Under the pieces are notes generated by a model. It was not told where the DNA came from. It saw nothing but the letters and a program-made list of their open reading frames with translations, and made no database searches. Source: JAXGMQ01 sp964613055 (GTDB taxonomy: Bacteria > Caldisericota > Caldisericia > JAAYUI01). From it: DNA of 64,000 nt. The stretch lies in contig CAZTGD010000007.1 in the NCBI GenBank assembly GCA_964613055.1, forward strand, positions 1-64,000, written 5' to 3'. Made by a program: the position numbers and the translations under genes. Each line of letters opens with the position of its first letter. The first letter of the stretch is position 1. Below, piece after piece: positions 18,013 to 27,017 of this stretch.

Positions 18013-18903
18013 ATGCTAAACATTATGGGTGGACTTCCTTTACTCAAAGAAGAGGGTCTTACAAGCTTCAAATCAACTGACAGGGTAAGACGTCTATTTG
18101 GAGTAAAAAAGGGAGGTTATGTGGGTACACTGGACCAGAACGCAACTGGTGTGCTTTTAGTTTTGTTGGGCCCAGCAACCAAACTTATCCCTTATCTGCC
18201 TGTCAATGATAAGACCTATATTGCAGAGTTTCAACTCGGCGCTAAATCAAACACACTGGACAGATGGGGTGAAATCACCGAGCAAGGTTATGCACATCCC
18301 GTCTCAAAAAATCAAATACAAGAGACAATGGAAAGATTCCTTGGTAAAATAGACCAGATACCACCGATGTTTTCAGCAAAAAAAGTCAATGGCAAGCGAT
18401 TGTATAAACACGCTCTAGAAGGGAAATCCATCCCAAGAAAGCCCTCAAGTGTAGAAATAAAATCGCTGGTGCTTCATTCCTATGATTCAGATAAAGGAAC
18501 TGGCAAATTTGAACTTACATGTACAAAGGGAACATACGTCAGATCGCTTATCTCAGAAATTGGTGAATGTGTGGGTTGTGGAGCCATCATGACATCCCTA
18601 ATACGAACAAATGATAGTGGGTTTTCGATGAACGATTGTCAGACTTATTCAGCTATTCAACAACATGTTAACAACGATGCCGGTATGGAGATGTTTGTAC
18701 CAGTAGAAAAACTCTTACATCACTTACCCAGTGTCGAGGTCGATCCTTCCCAAAAAACAATGCTCAAGAATGGTGTACCTGTAGGTATTCACGGTTGGCC
18801 AGCAAGATCAGGCACAGTAAAAATGACATGTGACGGGATATTATTTGGTATCGGCACACTTATAGTCGCATCTGGGCAACTCAAACCGGAGAGAATCCTA
18901 TGA
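18013..18903 (+). CDS. truB: tRNA pseudouridine(55) synthase TruB
   Basis: About 296 residues. The catalytic Asp is in YVGTLDQNATGVL (family GTLDPxATG; Pro is replaced by Gln), followed by the KxxxIPQxPPxFSA-type segment IDQIPPMFSAKKVNGKRLYKHA and GTYVRSLISEIGE. It isomerises U55 in the T-loop of tRNAs. The start is not settled: a TTG at 18001 overlaps nrnA, while the ATGs at 18013 and 18025 give more compact N-termini. The best SD candidate, GGAG at 17996, lies 13 nt before 18013. The stop overlaps ribF (ATGA). Confidence 0.93.
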   Translation: MLNIMGGLPLLKEEGLTSFKSTDRVRRLFGVKKGGYVGTLDQNATGVLLVLLGPATKLIPYLPVNDKTYIAEFQLGAKSNTLDRWGEITEQGYAHPVSKNQIQETMERFLGKIDQIPPMFSAKKVNGKRLYKHALEGKSIPRKPSSVEIKSLVLHSYDSDKGTGKFELTCTKGTYVRSLISEIGECVGCGAIMTSLIRTNDSGFSMNDCQTYSAIQQHVNNDAGMEMFVPVEKLLHHLPSVEVDPSQKTMLKNGVPVGIHGWPARSGTVKMTCDGILFGIGTLIVASGQLKPERIL

Positions 18904-19835
18904 GTGTTATATTTGAAGGCAATCCACAAAACCTGAACTTAGGCGAGCCAGGATGTTATGCGATCGGGTACTTCGATGGAGTTCATAAAGCACATCAGGC
19001 ACTGATTAATAAGACAATTGAGTGTGCAAGAGATGCATCTATGAAGCCAGGTATTCTCACATTCAACAGCCTGCTTTACACAAAGAGTATCCCATTGCGA
19101 GGGTTGCTGACTACTCATGAAGAGAAGAAAGCGATAATCAACCATCTCGGCATTGAATCCATCTGCATCCTAAACTTCGTTGACCGACTGAGAGATATGG
19201 ATCCTAAGCAGTTTGTCACAGAGATATTGAAGGAAAGACTCAAGGCAAGAACCATTCTCGTAGGTCCAGGATTCAGGTTTGGCAAGGGTGGTAAGGGTGA
19301 ACCAAAAGACCTCGTAAAAATCTGCAATCAATCGGATATTGATGTAGTTGTAATCCCATCTGCGACTTTTGAAGGCAAGCCCATATCATCAACTCGAATC
19401 AGAATGAACCTTCTGTATTCTGGTGATATTCAGAAAGCAAATACGATGCTCGGTAGACAATACTCCATCACTGGAGTCGTTACAAAGGGAGCTGGGGTCG
19501 GAAGGTCAATAGGTTTCCCAACGGCAAACCTGAAAATTGAATCGTTTAGAAAATTAATCCCTGCAGATGGTGTATATGCTTGCTTTGCTAGACTGAAGAA
19601 CAGGACTCTAAAATCCTCAGTATCGATAGGCAATCGATCCACATTCAAGGATAATCATCGAAGCATTGAGGCATACTTGCTTGATTACAGTGGTGACTGC
19701 TATAATGAAACCATTGAGATCAGTTTTGCTTCGAGGATTCGGAGTCAAAGGCAATTCGAATCACCGGACAAACTGGTTGAGCAGATAGAGAAAGATGTTT
19801 CCGAAACCAGAAAGATACTAGGAGGAACTTCATGA
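18900..19835 (+). CDS. ribF: Bifunctional riboflavin kinase/FAD synthetase
   Basis: 311 residues. The N-terminal FMN adenylyltransferase has GYFDGVHKAH near residue 22, GPGFRFGKGGKG near 120 and ISSTRIR near 162. The C-terminal flavokinase starts near 184 with GVGRSIGFPTANL, the substrate-binding PTAN motif. It makes FMN and FAD from riboflavin in the cytoplasm. In the first motif, HKAH stands where HxGH is usual. It is the last member of the rimP-to-ribF cluster and overlaps the mutase gene by 4 nt, so the mutase may be co-transcribed with it. Confidence 0.95.
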   Translation: MSVIFEGNPQNLNLGEPGCYAIGYFDGVHKAHQALINKTIECARDASMKPGILTFNSLLYTKSIPLRGLLTTHEEKKAIINHLGIESICILNFVDRLRDMDPKQFVTEILKERLKARTILVGPGFRFGKGGKGEPKDLVKICNQSDIDVVVIPSATFEGKPISSTRIRMNLLYSGDIQKANTMLGRQYSITGVVTKGAGVGRSIGFPTANLKIESFRKLIPADGVYACFARLKNRTLKSSVSIGNRSTFKDNHRSIEAYLLDYSGDCYNETIEISFASRIRSQRQFESPDKLVEQIEKDVSETRKILGGTS

Positions 19836-21382
19836 GTGACGAAGAGAAAACAATCTACACACCAGAAGAGCTGTCCAATTGGGATTACGAAAAGAAATTG
19901 GGTAACCCTGGCTCATATCCCTTCACAAGGGGTGTTTATCCGAGCATGTACACAACAGGTCGATACTGGACAATGCGTCAGTATGCTGGGTTCTCATCTG
20001 CAAAACAGACCAACGAACGCTTCAAGCTTCTCCTTAAAAGAGGGCAAACCGGCCTCTCTACAGCGTTCGACCTGCCCACACAGATGGGCTATGACTCTGA
20101 CCATGAAATGAGTCTTGGCGAGGTGGGCAAGGTGGGTGTTGCTGTCTCAACAATCGAGGACATGAGACAGCTGTTTGACGGCATCCCTTTGGTTGATGTC
20201 TCAACATCAATGACGATAAACGCCTCCGCTACGGTCATCCTTGCCATGTATATGAGAGTAGCTCAGGAACAGGGGGGAGAAGTTTCCAGAATAAGAGGCA
20301 CAGTACAAAACGACATTCTGAAGGAATTCATCGCCCGGGGAAACTACATCTATCCCGTGGAACCGTCCATGCGCTTGAACTGCGATCTGATCGAATATGC
20401 ATCAAATCACCTTCCAAAATTTAACACCATTTCAATCTCTGGCTATCACATCAGGGAGGCTGGTTCAACCACCTCTCAGGAACTGGCTTTCACCTTTGCT
20501 GACGCATTTGCTTATGTTGATGAGTTGATAGGCAGGGGTATTGATGTGGACAAATTCGCCCCAAGGCTATCCTTCTTCTTTGCCGCTCATAACAATATTT
20601 TAGAAGAGGTCGCAAAATTCAGAGCCGCCAGACGCATCTGGGCGAAAACGATGAAAGAGAAATATGGAGCAAAGAATCCAAAATCACTTCTACTTCGCTT
20701 TCACACACAAACGGGTGGATCAACGCTAACGGCTCAACAGCCAAAGAACAACATCGTTCGAGTAGCATTCCAAGCTCTATCCGCTGTTTTGGGCGGAACA
20801 CAGAGCCTGCACACCAACTCTTTCGATGAAGCTTTGTCACTGCCAACAGAGGAATCTGTGACAATAGCACTGAGGACACAACAGCTTATTGCCAACGAGA
20901 GCGGAGTCACCGATGTGGTTGACCCGCTGGCAGGTTCGTATTATGTTGAATCACTTACTGACAGAATTGAAAATGAAGTCAACGATTATCTCAATCGCAT
21001 CAAGCGACTGGGTGGCACCCTCAAGGGTCTGGAACACGGATACTTCCAAAGTGAGATAGCCAAATCTGCATACAAATACCAGATGGACGTTGAATCAGGC
21101 AAACAGGTTGTAGTTGGTGTGAATAAGTTCCAGACAGAGGATAATGCAGTTACTGATAATCCAAGGGTTGGAATCGACGACGACGAGCGAAGAAAAGAGC
21201 TGTCAGCATACAAACAAGGCAGAGATGAGAAGAAGCTGAGGGAATCACTTGACAATCTTAAAGAAGCCTGCGAGGGTAAGGGCAACCTCATGGAGCCAAT
21301 CATTGAGTGTGTCAATGCGGATGCCACCCTGGGGGACATCTGTGGTCTCATGAGAGAGCTCTGGGGTGAGTACAGAGCTTGA
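19832..21382 (+). CDS. mcmA1: Methylmalonyl-CoA mutase, large (catalytic) subunit
   Basis: 516 residues, the length of stand-alone large subunits that lack the B12-binding domain. Family motifs are RGVYPSMYTTRYW-like (here YPSMYTTGRYWTMRQYAGF), the FDLPTQMGYDSDH segment and FHTQTGGSTLTAQQP. The Tyr of RQYAGF is the residue typical of methylmalonyl-CoA mutase rather than isobutyryl-CoA mutase (established for the family). It interconverts succinyl-CoA and (R)-methylmalonyl-CoA. The small B12-binding subunit and the MeaB chaperone are not in the window. The epimerase follows by 15 bp, so a propionate/succinate route is likely. Confidence 0.95.
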   Translation: MSDEEKTIYTPEELSNWDYEKKLGNPGSYPFTRGVYPSMYTTGRYWTMRQYAGFSSAKQTNERFKLLLKRGQTGLSTAFDLPTQMGYDSDHEMSLGEVGKVGVAVSTIEDMRQLFDGIPLVDVSTSMTINASATVILAMYMRVAQEQGGEVSRIRGTVQNDILKEFIARGNYIYPVEPSMRLNCDLIEYASNHLPKFNTISISGYHIREAGSTTSQELAFTFADAFAYVDELIGRGIDVDKFAPRLSFFFAAHNNILEEVAKFRAARRIWAKTMKEKYGAKNPKSLLLRFHTQTGGSTLTAQQPKNNIVRVAFQALSAVLGGTQSLHTNSFDEALSLPTEESVTIALRTQQLIANESGVTDVVDPLAGSYYVESLTDRIENEVNDYLNRIKRLGGTLKGLEHGYFQSEIAKSAYKYQMDVESGKQVVVGVNKFQTEDNAVTDNPRVGIDDDERRKELSAYKQGRDEKKLRESLDNLKEACEGKGNLMEPIIECVNADATLGDICGLMRELWGEYRA

Positions 21383-21397
21383 TAACAGGAGGTAAAA

Positions 21398-21790
21398 ATG
21401 AACGGACTATCACACATAGGCGTTGCAACTTCGAATCTTGAAGAAACAAAGAAAACATGGGAACTGCTCGGTTTCACATGCTCGCATGAAACCGAGGTGG
21501 CAGACCAGAAGGTAAAGGTAGCCAAGATGGTTTATGGTAACCTCGTTGTTGAACTGCTGGAACCCACAAGCGAGGACTCTCCAATCGCCAAATACATGGC
21601 AAAGAAGGGTCCTGGTATTCACCACATGTGCATTGAGGTTGCAAACGTTGAACAATCGATAACCGAGATGGCAGACAACGATATCCGAATGATCGACACC
21701 AAACCACGTATTGGTGCTGAAGGCAAACCGATAGCATTCGTTCACCCAAAATCAACAGGCGGCGTCCTTCTGGAGCTGGAACAGGAGTAG
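21398..21790 (+). CDS. mce: Methylmalonyl-CoA epimerase
   Basis: 130 residues of the vicinal-oxygen-chelate fold. Metal ligand positions are visible as LSHIGVA (His6), GIHHMCIEV (near residue 75) and the C-terminal LLELEQE Glu. It racemises (S)- and (R)-methylmalonyl-CoA, linking the mutase to propionyl-CoA metabolism. An SD (AGGAGGT) precedes the ATG. Codon use and strand match the mutase gene upstream. Confidence 0.94.
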   Translation: MNGLSHIGVATSNLEETKKTWELLGFTCSHETEVADQKVKVAKMVYGNLVVELLEPTSEDSPIAKYMAKKGPGIHHMCIEVANVEQSITEMADNDIRMIDTKPRIGAEGKPIAFVHPKSTGGVLLELEQE

Positions 21791-21791
21791 T

Positions 21792-22547
21792 ATGACTAAG
21801 AACACAAAAATAGCCATTTCTGCAGTAGCAGTAATCATAGCAATCATTGTAATCTTCTTCATTTTTTCATCTTCGGGATGTAACCGACAGATGCCCAACA
21901 CCAACAGGTATTCTCTGACACACCTCATCCTCACCGCTCCCGAGGGTGCTGACAATAACTGGCAGGAGATGAAGAAGGTATTCAGGAAACGCATTGACAT
22001 CTACGGTGACATGAGGATTTTCCAGATAGATGAAAATAACGACACAGCAATCGTCGAGATAACCGGCGCTAAGGATCCAGACCAACTGTCTTCACTTCTG
22101 ATTGCCCCACTCAGGTTATTCATCAAGCCAGCGGACAGCGATGCTCAGATTGCCACCTACAACGAAATAACCGAGGTCTACTCGATTGTGTTTGAGGATG
22201 AATCACTCGGGCTTTATGTTGGTCTCAACGACGATGCAACCACAAGGCTAAAGGCTCAAACTAAGGATGCTTCCCCCGACAATCCGATCGAAATCAACAT
22301 GTCAATTGACGGCAGACACTTCTCTGATATCACAATCAAGGCGTCATTACCAGAAGGAACGCTAGTGTTTCCGGCGCCAGAGAACATGGAAGCAGATGAA
22401 ACGGACATGCTGTCTTTTATGCTTGCCAATCCATTGCCGTTTGATATTGGCGTGTATGAGAGGAGCTACTTCGTACCACCCAAGAGCAGTGGCAAAGCTC
22501 CGATAAAGTTCTATGATGTGTTGCTGGAGGATTTCTTATCTGAGTGA
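21792..22547 (+). CDS. Membrane-anchored protein with SecD-like periplasmic domain
   Basis: 251 residues starting 1 nt after the epimerase stop. One N-terminal transmembrane helix (about 6-27) is followed by a Cys that is not in a lipobox. The outside domain shows a SecD P1-like pattern: FRKRIDIYG near residue 63, then TAIVEITGAKDPDQLSSLL near 85-105. The SecD/SecF transmembrane domains are missing, so this is not a full SecD. It may be a relic or a specialised extracytoplasmic protein that took over the domain. A link to the mutase/epimerase pair is only positional. Confidence 0.5.
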   Translation: MTKNTKIAISAVAVIIAIIVIFFIFSSSGCNRQMPNTNRYSLTHLILTAPEGADNNWQEMKKVFRKRIDIYGDMRIFQIDENNDTAIVEITGAKDPDQLSSLLIAPLRLFIKPADSDAQIATYNEITEVYSIVFEDESLGLYVGLNDDATTRLKAQTKDASPDNPIEINMSIDGRHFSDITIKASLPEGTLVFPAPENMEADETDMLSFMLANPLPFDIGVYERSYFVPPKSSGKAPIKFYDVLLEDFLSE

Positions 22548-22552
22548 AGCAT

Positions 22553-24154
22553 CTATAATGGCGAATTTGATTCTTCTAGCTTTGCTTCAATTCGATCCCT
22601 TATTGTAGATATATATTTTTCTATACACTCTTTGTCTTGTTTGTTGTTAATATTACCCAGAATTCCTTCAATACTTGAAGTAATAAGTTTGTCAAATATA
22701 TATCCAATTTTACTTCCATTATCATCTGAAATATCTACACCAATTCTTTTACAAAAATCTCCACTTATAATGCATAAGTTATTATCAGACTCCGTAACAT
22801 GTTCAGCATTTAGCTTATCTATAATGGCATCGGCCTCATTTGCCTTCTTTTCTTGTTTTTTATTCATCACTTTGTATCTATCATCATCCATGGCAACAAT
22901 AAATGGGATTTGATAATCTTTTAAAACCTTCACGTAACTGTCAATGGAGCTATTGCCTCTTGTATTCAATATCGTGATCTGATTCTTTCTAATAATGTCA
23001 TCTTTTTCTTGATCATAGTATTTCAACAACTCTGGTATCAGTATTTCTTCTGCATCACCTTCTACTATTAGCACAACTTTCGCAAAAAACATCGATTTCA
23101 TAATTGGATTACGGTGGAAATTGCGTAATAATTTGTCTAAATAGTTATCTGGTTCAGTGGATAACTCTTGTGAATATTTATCGAGTCTTTTCCCTTCATT
23201 TACTAGTGTAGTTCGGATACTCTTATCATTTCTTATTTTCTGTACAATTTTCAATCCATCAAGGTGATTATCATCAATAAAGTATGGTGAATGAGTTGAA
23301 ATAATAAGTTTCACGCCAGCTCTATATTCGGGCTTATAAATATCATCTGCAAATAACAGTTGTTGCTGGGGATGCATGAATATCTCTGGTTCTTCTACGA
23401 ATAGAAGAAAATCTTTTGAATCCTTAGCTTTCTGTTTTCTTATTTCAGCAAGATGTTTGAACATATACATTATTATCATTCGTTGGGTTCCATGTCCCAT
23501 CTCTTGCCATTCCAAATTGCATGGAACTCCAATCTCATCGACCATCAATTTGCGAGATTTTAAAAATGTGTCTGATTCAACCTCACCGGATTCATAACGA
23601 ACCTTATCTATGTTAAGACCTTGTTTGATTAAGTTTTTTGATAAATAATCAGAAATCACATTCGTTGTCTCTGTATCTAACTTATCAATCTGCTTACGTG
23701 CTTGATCAATAACATCCTTTATTTCTTTCTTATTTTCAAGATTTAATTCTCTGAATAGTTGTCCGAAAACCGTTGTTGTTTGATTCACATTAACATCCTT
23801 TGTAACCGGAATAGCAGGTAAATACAAAATATTAAAAGGTAAATTATGCTTACCGAATTTGTATTTTGGAGCTTTTGCTTCTAAAGTATTCTTTTCACCT
23901 CGGTAGTCAACTGTTACTATACATGGATTATTTTTATCTCTCAAATCCTTTTCATCTATTGATTGACCGTCAAATGCTTTGACAATTGCCTGCATTATAT
24001 TGGTTTTTCCTGAATTATTTCTGCCAATGAGTACCGTTACATCACTTAATGTAAGTGATACCTTCTCAATCGATTTATAGTTTTCAATCGTGAATATTAT
24101 TTTATCGCTAGATTTTCTTTCCTCTGATTGGTTATCTACGGGCTGTTTCTCCAT
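22553..24154 (-). CDS. OLD-family ATP-dependent endonuclease (AAA ATPase + TOPRIM), orphan
   Basis: 533 residues. An ABC/SMC-like ATPase has Walker A GRNNSGKT (44-51) and the signature/Walker B region LLFVEEPEIFMHP plus STHSPYFID. The C-terminal TOPRIM domain starts at VVLIVEGDAEEILIP and includes VAMDDDRYK. OLD proteins are phage-exclusion or defence nucleases. No UvrD-like helicase lies beside it, so it is not a Gabija pair; a class 1 OLD is more likely. The gene and its upstream region are visibly richer in A+T than the neighbours, which suggests acquisition by transfer. The SD (AGGAGG) is 11 nt from the ATG. It converges with the SecD-like gene with a 5 bp gap. Confidence 0.88.
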   Translation of the reverse strand: MEKQPVDNQSEERKSSDKIIFTIENYKSIEKVSLTLSDVTVLIGRNNSGKTNIMQAIVKAFDGQSIDEKDLRDKNNPCIVTVDYRGEKNTLEAKAPKYKFGKHNLPFNILYLPAIPVTKDVNVNQTTTVFGQLFRELNLENKKEIKDVIDQARKQIDKLDTETTNVISDYLSKNLIKQGLNIDKVRYESGEVESDTFLKSRKLMVDEIGVPCNLEWQEMGHGTQRMIIMYMFKHLAEIRKQKAKDSKDFLLFVEEPEIFMHPQQQLLFADDIYKPEYRAGVKLIISTHSPYFIDDNHLDGLKIVQKIRNDKSIRTTLVNEGKRLDKYSQELSTEPDNYLDKLLRNFHRNPIMKSMFFAKVVLIVEGDAEEILIPELLKYYDQEKDDIIRKNQITILNTRGNSSIDSYVKVLKDYQIPFIVAMDDDRYKVMNKKQEKKANEADAIIDKLNAEHVTESDNNLCIISGDFCKRIGVDISDDNGSKIGYIFDKLITSSIEGILGNINNKQDKECIEKYISTIRDRIEAKLEESNSPL

Positions 24155-24189
24155 AATACCTGCATCCTCCTAACGTAAATCTGGGCGTT

Positions 24190-24216
24190 ATTATACACAT
24201 ATTTATGAATAAATAT
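24190..24216 (-). promoter_or_regulatory. Candidate promoter -10 and palindromic operator of the OLD gene
   Basis: A minus-strand TATAAT lies at 24190-24195, about 36 bp before the OLD start codon. Immediately upstream, at 24199-24216, is a perfect inverted repeat ATATTTAT-GA-ATAAATAT that covers the place of the -35 element, for which no good match is seen. This layout suits a repressor or activator site. The very A+T-rich surroundings make a chance palindrome possible. Confidence 0.4.
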
Positions 24217-24259
24217 AATAATTTATGTTTATAATCGAGTTAATATTGTCGTATTTATA

Positions 24260-25246
24260 TTACTCATCTCTAGACACTATCCAATCCCCATATTCCTCCA
24301 GAAACCTCATCATCTCATCCATGCTCCCCGCTCTAACGGCTTTACTGCGGAAGTGTGACGCGCCGGGCAAGCCTTTTACATACCAAGCCCAATGCTTGCG
24401 CATCTCTGCAATCCCAATTCGCTCCCCATGCAATTCCACCTCATCACGCAGATGCTCCTCCATCACCTCAAATCTCTCAGCGATAGAGGGTCTCTCTGGA
24501 ATTCGTTCCCCGCCAATCACGGCATTCATCTCCCTGAACACCCACGGATTTCCAAAACACGCCCTCCCAATCATCACCGCAGACACACCCGTTTTCATCA
24601 CCTCAAGCACATCGTCAGGTGTGTTGATCCCACCATTCCCGATGACTGGGATCTCCAGCTGGCTGACTAGCTCAGGAAGGATAGACCAATCATATGGGCC
24701 CTTTCTCCCGTCACTGACATAACAGCAGTTAATGGTCAGGGCTTTCGCTCCCGCTGACTCGACCATCTTTGCCAGCTTCATATAGATGGGCTTATCTTTA
24801 GTTAATCCCATGCGGATTTTGACCGTGACAGGAATCGAGACAGCCTTGACCATTGCAGAGACTATTCGGGCAATCCTGTCTGGTTCAGCCAGCAAAGCGG
24901 AACCAGCTCCACCACTGACGATCTTGCGCTCGGGGCAACCACAATTCAGATCAACAAAATCAGCACCCGTATCCTCAATGAACTTGCTGGCTTCGGCAAG
25001 GTGGTCTGGCTCCCTTCCAAACAGCTGGATGGCAACAGGATGTTCATCGCCAACCAGCTCGATCATCCGAAAGGTCTTTTTGTTGCCATAAAGCAAACCC
25101 AAAGCAGAGATGAATTCAGTGAACAAAAGCCCCGCTCCAAAGCGTCTGTTGAGCCTTCTGAAGACTCTGTCTCCAACACTTGCGAGCGGGGCTAAAACGG
25201 TTCGTCCCTCAATCTGTTTGTCAGATATTTTCCATGTTTTTGTCAT
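24260..25246 (-). CDS. dusB: tRNA-dihydrouridine synthase (DusB-like)
   Basis: 328 residues of FMN-dependent TIM barrel. Diagnostic segments are LAPLASVGDRVFR (N-terminus), DLNCGCPERKIVSGGAGSALL in part (catalytic Cys in NCGCP) and IPVIGNGGINTPDDV with MIGRACFGNPW. It reduces uridine in tRNA D-loops. The start overlaps the end of coaX by 26 nt, which suggests translational coupling. Its C-terminal helical domain (from about 240) is the tRNA-recognition part. Confidence 0.93.
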   Translation of the reverse strand: MTKTWKISDKQIEGRTVLAPLASVGDRVFRRLNRRFGAGLLFTEFISALGLLYGNKKTFRMIELVGDEHPVAIQLFGREPDHLAEASKFIEDTGADFVDLNCGCPERKIVSGGAGSALLAEPDRIARIVSAMVKAVSIPVTVKIRMGLTKDKPIYMKLAKMVESAGAKALTINCCYVSDGRKGPYDWSILPELVSQLEIPVIGNGGINTPDDVLEVMKTGVSAVMIGRACFGNPWVFREMNAVIGGERIPERPSIAERFEVMEEHLRDEVELHGERIGIAEMRKHWAWYVKGLPGASHFRSKAVRAGSMDEMMRFLEEYGDWIVSRDE

Positions 25247-25994
25247 AGAGGGCTTTCAGTCCGTAAAGAGAGAGGAATGGATCATAGCGAGTGATACAGG
25301 TCGATGATCTCGAAATTATGTTTAACAATCCACCTGTTGCTATCACAACCGGCTGTCTTCGCATCTCACGTGACATCTCCAGGCACACCCTGTCCACGAG
25401 TCCCGCAAAACCCATCACTATGCCAGCGCGCATTGATTCTGTTGTGTTTCTTCCAAGCGCTGTTGTTGGTTGAGCGAGTTCTATCTGTGGCAGTTTTGCG
25501 GCACCTGTCGCAAGTGACTTTGCGGCGGTGATTATGCCTGGAGCGATAGCCACACCAGATATCTCATTCTCCTTCGACACAGCAACAAATGCTGTTGCTG
25601 TACCAAGTGACACTATGATGGCTGGGAGGGAGTGACGCGCTGATGCACCAACAGCCAGGCACAGAAGGTCAGAACCCAATTCCTTTGGATTCTCTGTTTT
25701 TATGGACATGCCTGTTTTAACACCCGGTTCAACCACAATGCAGTGCGAATCAATTGTTTTCTCTATCGCACGCTTGAGCAGTGGCAACACGGGTGGCACA
25801 ACGGAGGCAAGAATGGTTCCTTCAAACTGTGAAAGCTTGATGCCCTCCGCCTGGATAAGACTTCTGATTATTACAGTATACTCGTCGGAGGTCTTTACAG
25901 AGTCAGTGGATATGCTGAAACGAGCCTTCAGCTGGTCACCATCAAAGATACCGATCTTTATATTCGTGTTTCCGCAATCCACAACAAGTATCAT
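25221..25994 (-). CDS. coaX: Type III pantothenate kinase
   Basis: 257 residues of the ASKHA fold. DCGNTNIKIGIF (residues 6-17) is the phosphate-1 motif, and PKELGSDLL near 103 carries the conserved Asp. The GTAT motif reads SLGTATAFVAV, lacking the Asp residues that commonly flank it (D-x-GTATT-x-D), and the usual Arg after the GSD Asp is Leu. It catalyses the first step of CoA synthesis. The adjacent upstream ECF S-component gene suggests pantothenate uptake and phosphorylation work together. The substitutions make substrate or activity worth checking. Confidence 0.87.
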   Translation of the reverse strand: MILVVDCGNTNIKIGIFDGDQLKARFSISTDSVKTSDEYTVIIRSLIQAEGIKLSQFEGTILASVVPPVLPLLKRAIEKTIDSHCIVVEPGVKTGMSIKTENPKELGSDLLCLAVGASARHSLPAIIVSLGTATAFVAVSKENEISGVAIAPGIITAAKSLATGAAKLPQIELAQPTTALGRNTTESMRAGIVMGFAGLVDRVCLEMSREMRRQPVVIATGGLLNIISRSSTCITRYDPFLSLYGLKALYDKNMENI

Positions 25995-26015
25995 ATGCCC
26001 ATCCGATCCACTGTT

Positions 26016-26810
26016 CTAATTCTGCTGTAAACCATCTTGACCCTGCCCAAAACGGTCAAGGAGTGGTGGAACAATTGCCAAGCAAAGAATTACAGCCAAA
26101 ATTACCTCCATAGATCCATTTGAACCAGCAATAATCCATGCATTGGTTAATCTTTCCGCTATGCCATGTCCGAGAAGCTCAGGAGTGAGTACTGCAATAC
26201 CAACTGTTATAATTGTGTTTGATAGAGTACCAACAATTGCGGCTACAGTTATTGACGTTCTTACCCTTTCAGCATTGACTAACAGTTGTAATCCAGATAG
26301 CAACGATACAAGCATAAATGCACCTACAAATAAAAAACCATTTGTTTGTAATCTACCAATTGTTTGACTTGCTTCATCACTCAAACCTTTGACAACTGAT
26401 GAATCAAAGGAAAATGCTGAAACACCAACAATAGTTATCAATCCAAGGATCACTAACGCAGTTACAGTAATAAAGGCATATCTTATCTTTTTTGTCGATA
26501 GAACCTTCATTGTGGACGCATATGCATAATAAGCAAATAATCCAACAAGAGGTCTACCAGGTATAAGAACGAACCATGGGAACATCCCTCCATACTGAAT
26601 TATTGCACAAACAGCAAAGATTATTCCGAGAAGTAATCCTACAATTGGTCCTGCTACTATTGCACCAACAATAATTGGTATATGGTATAAAGTCATACCA
26701 CCTGATAGATTAGTAACTGGAACAAAACCAATGCCAATGAATTGCATCACAATCATCAGCGCACCGAGTACGCCTGCCAGCGTAATCTGCTTAGTTGTCA
26801 ATCTAAACAT
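26016..26810 (-). CDS. ECF transporter S component, probably pantothenate-specific
   Basis: 264 residues from the ATG at 26810, chosen because AAGGAG sits 8 nt upstream; the frame extends 36 codons further with no ribosome site. Several hydrophobic helices (ITLAGVLGALMIVMQF; IVGAIVAGPIVGLLLGI; FPWFVLIPGRPLVG) match the S-component fold, with extra helices at the C-terminus making it longer than typical (about 180-200 residues). The energy-coupling A, A' and T subunits are not in the window. Being directly upstream of coaX in the same operon points to a PanT-like role. This is inference, not motif-based. Confidence 0.72.
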   Translation of the reverse strand: MFRLTTKQITLAGVLGALMIVMQFIGIGFVPVTNLSGGMTLYHIPIIVGAIVAGPIVGLLLGIIFAVCAIIQYGGMFPWFVLIPGRPLVGLFAYYAYASTMKVLSTKKIRYAFITVTALVILGLITIVGVSAFSFDSSVVKGLSDEASQTIGRLQTNGFLFVGAFMLVSLLSGLQLLVNAERVRTSITVAAIVGTLSNTIITVGIAVLTPELLGHGIAERLTNAWIIAGSNGSMEVILAVILCLAIVPPLLDRFGQGQDGLQQN

Positions 26811-26890
26811 AACTCTTTCTCCTTCGGTCTTCTCTGATTTACTCAGTAGAAGCCTGTTGGTTTGGTTCACATAGAGTGATACCTGCAAAG

Positions 26891-26918
26891 AATATATTCC
26901 ATATGTCATCGATTGCAA
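26891..26918 (-). promoter_or_regulatory. Promoter of the ECF-coaX-dusB operon
   Basis: Minus-strand -35 TTGCAA (26913-26918) and -10 TATATT (26891-26896) with a 16 bp spacer. Start would be near 26884, giving a leader of about 75 nt before the ATG at 26810. No riboswitch fold was recognised in that leader. Confidence 0.45.
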
Positions 26919-26957
26919 GTCTCTATAATTACACTAAAGATAACTAATAAACGAATA

Positions 26958-26986
26958 TTGCCAGCTGACCCGTCTCTATGTAAAAT
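26958..26986 (+). promoter_or_regulatory. Promoter of the AIM24-family gene
   Basis: Plus-strand -35 TTGCCA (26958-26963) and -10 TAAAAT (26981-26986) with a 17 bp spacer. Start would be near 26993, about 25 nt before the ATG at 27018, leaving room for the AAGGAG ribosome site. The 207 bp between the ECF and AIM24 genes thus hold two divergent promoters and no gene. Confidence 0.5.
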
Positions 26987-27017
26987 CTCAGTTAGAAAAA
27001 AATCAAAGGAGATCCTT

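Noticed and set aside
22553..24154. Gabija-type two-gene defence system
   Set aside because: The OLD-like nuclease is present, but no UvrD/Rep-like helicase is adjacent on either side.
26811..26890. Riboswitch in the leader of the ECF-coaX operon
   Set aside because: No known riboswitch core was recognised in the short leader, though vitamin genes often have one.
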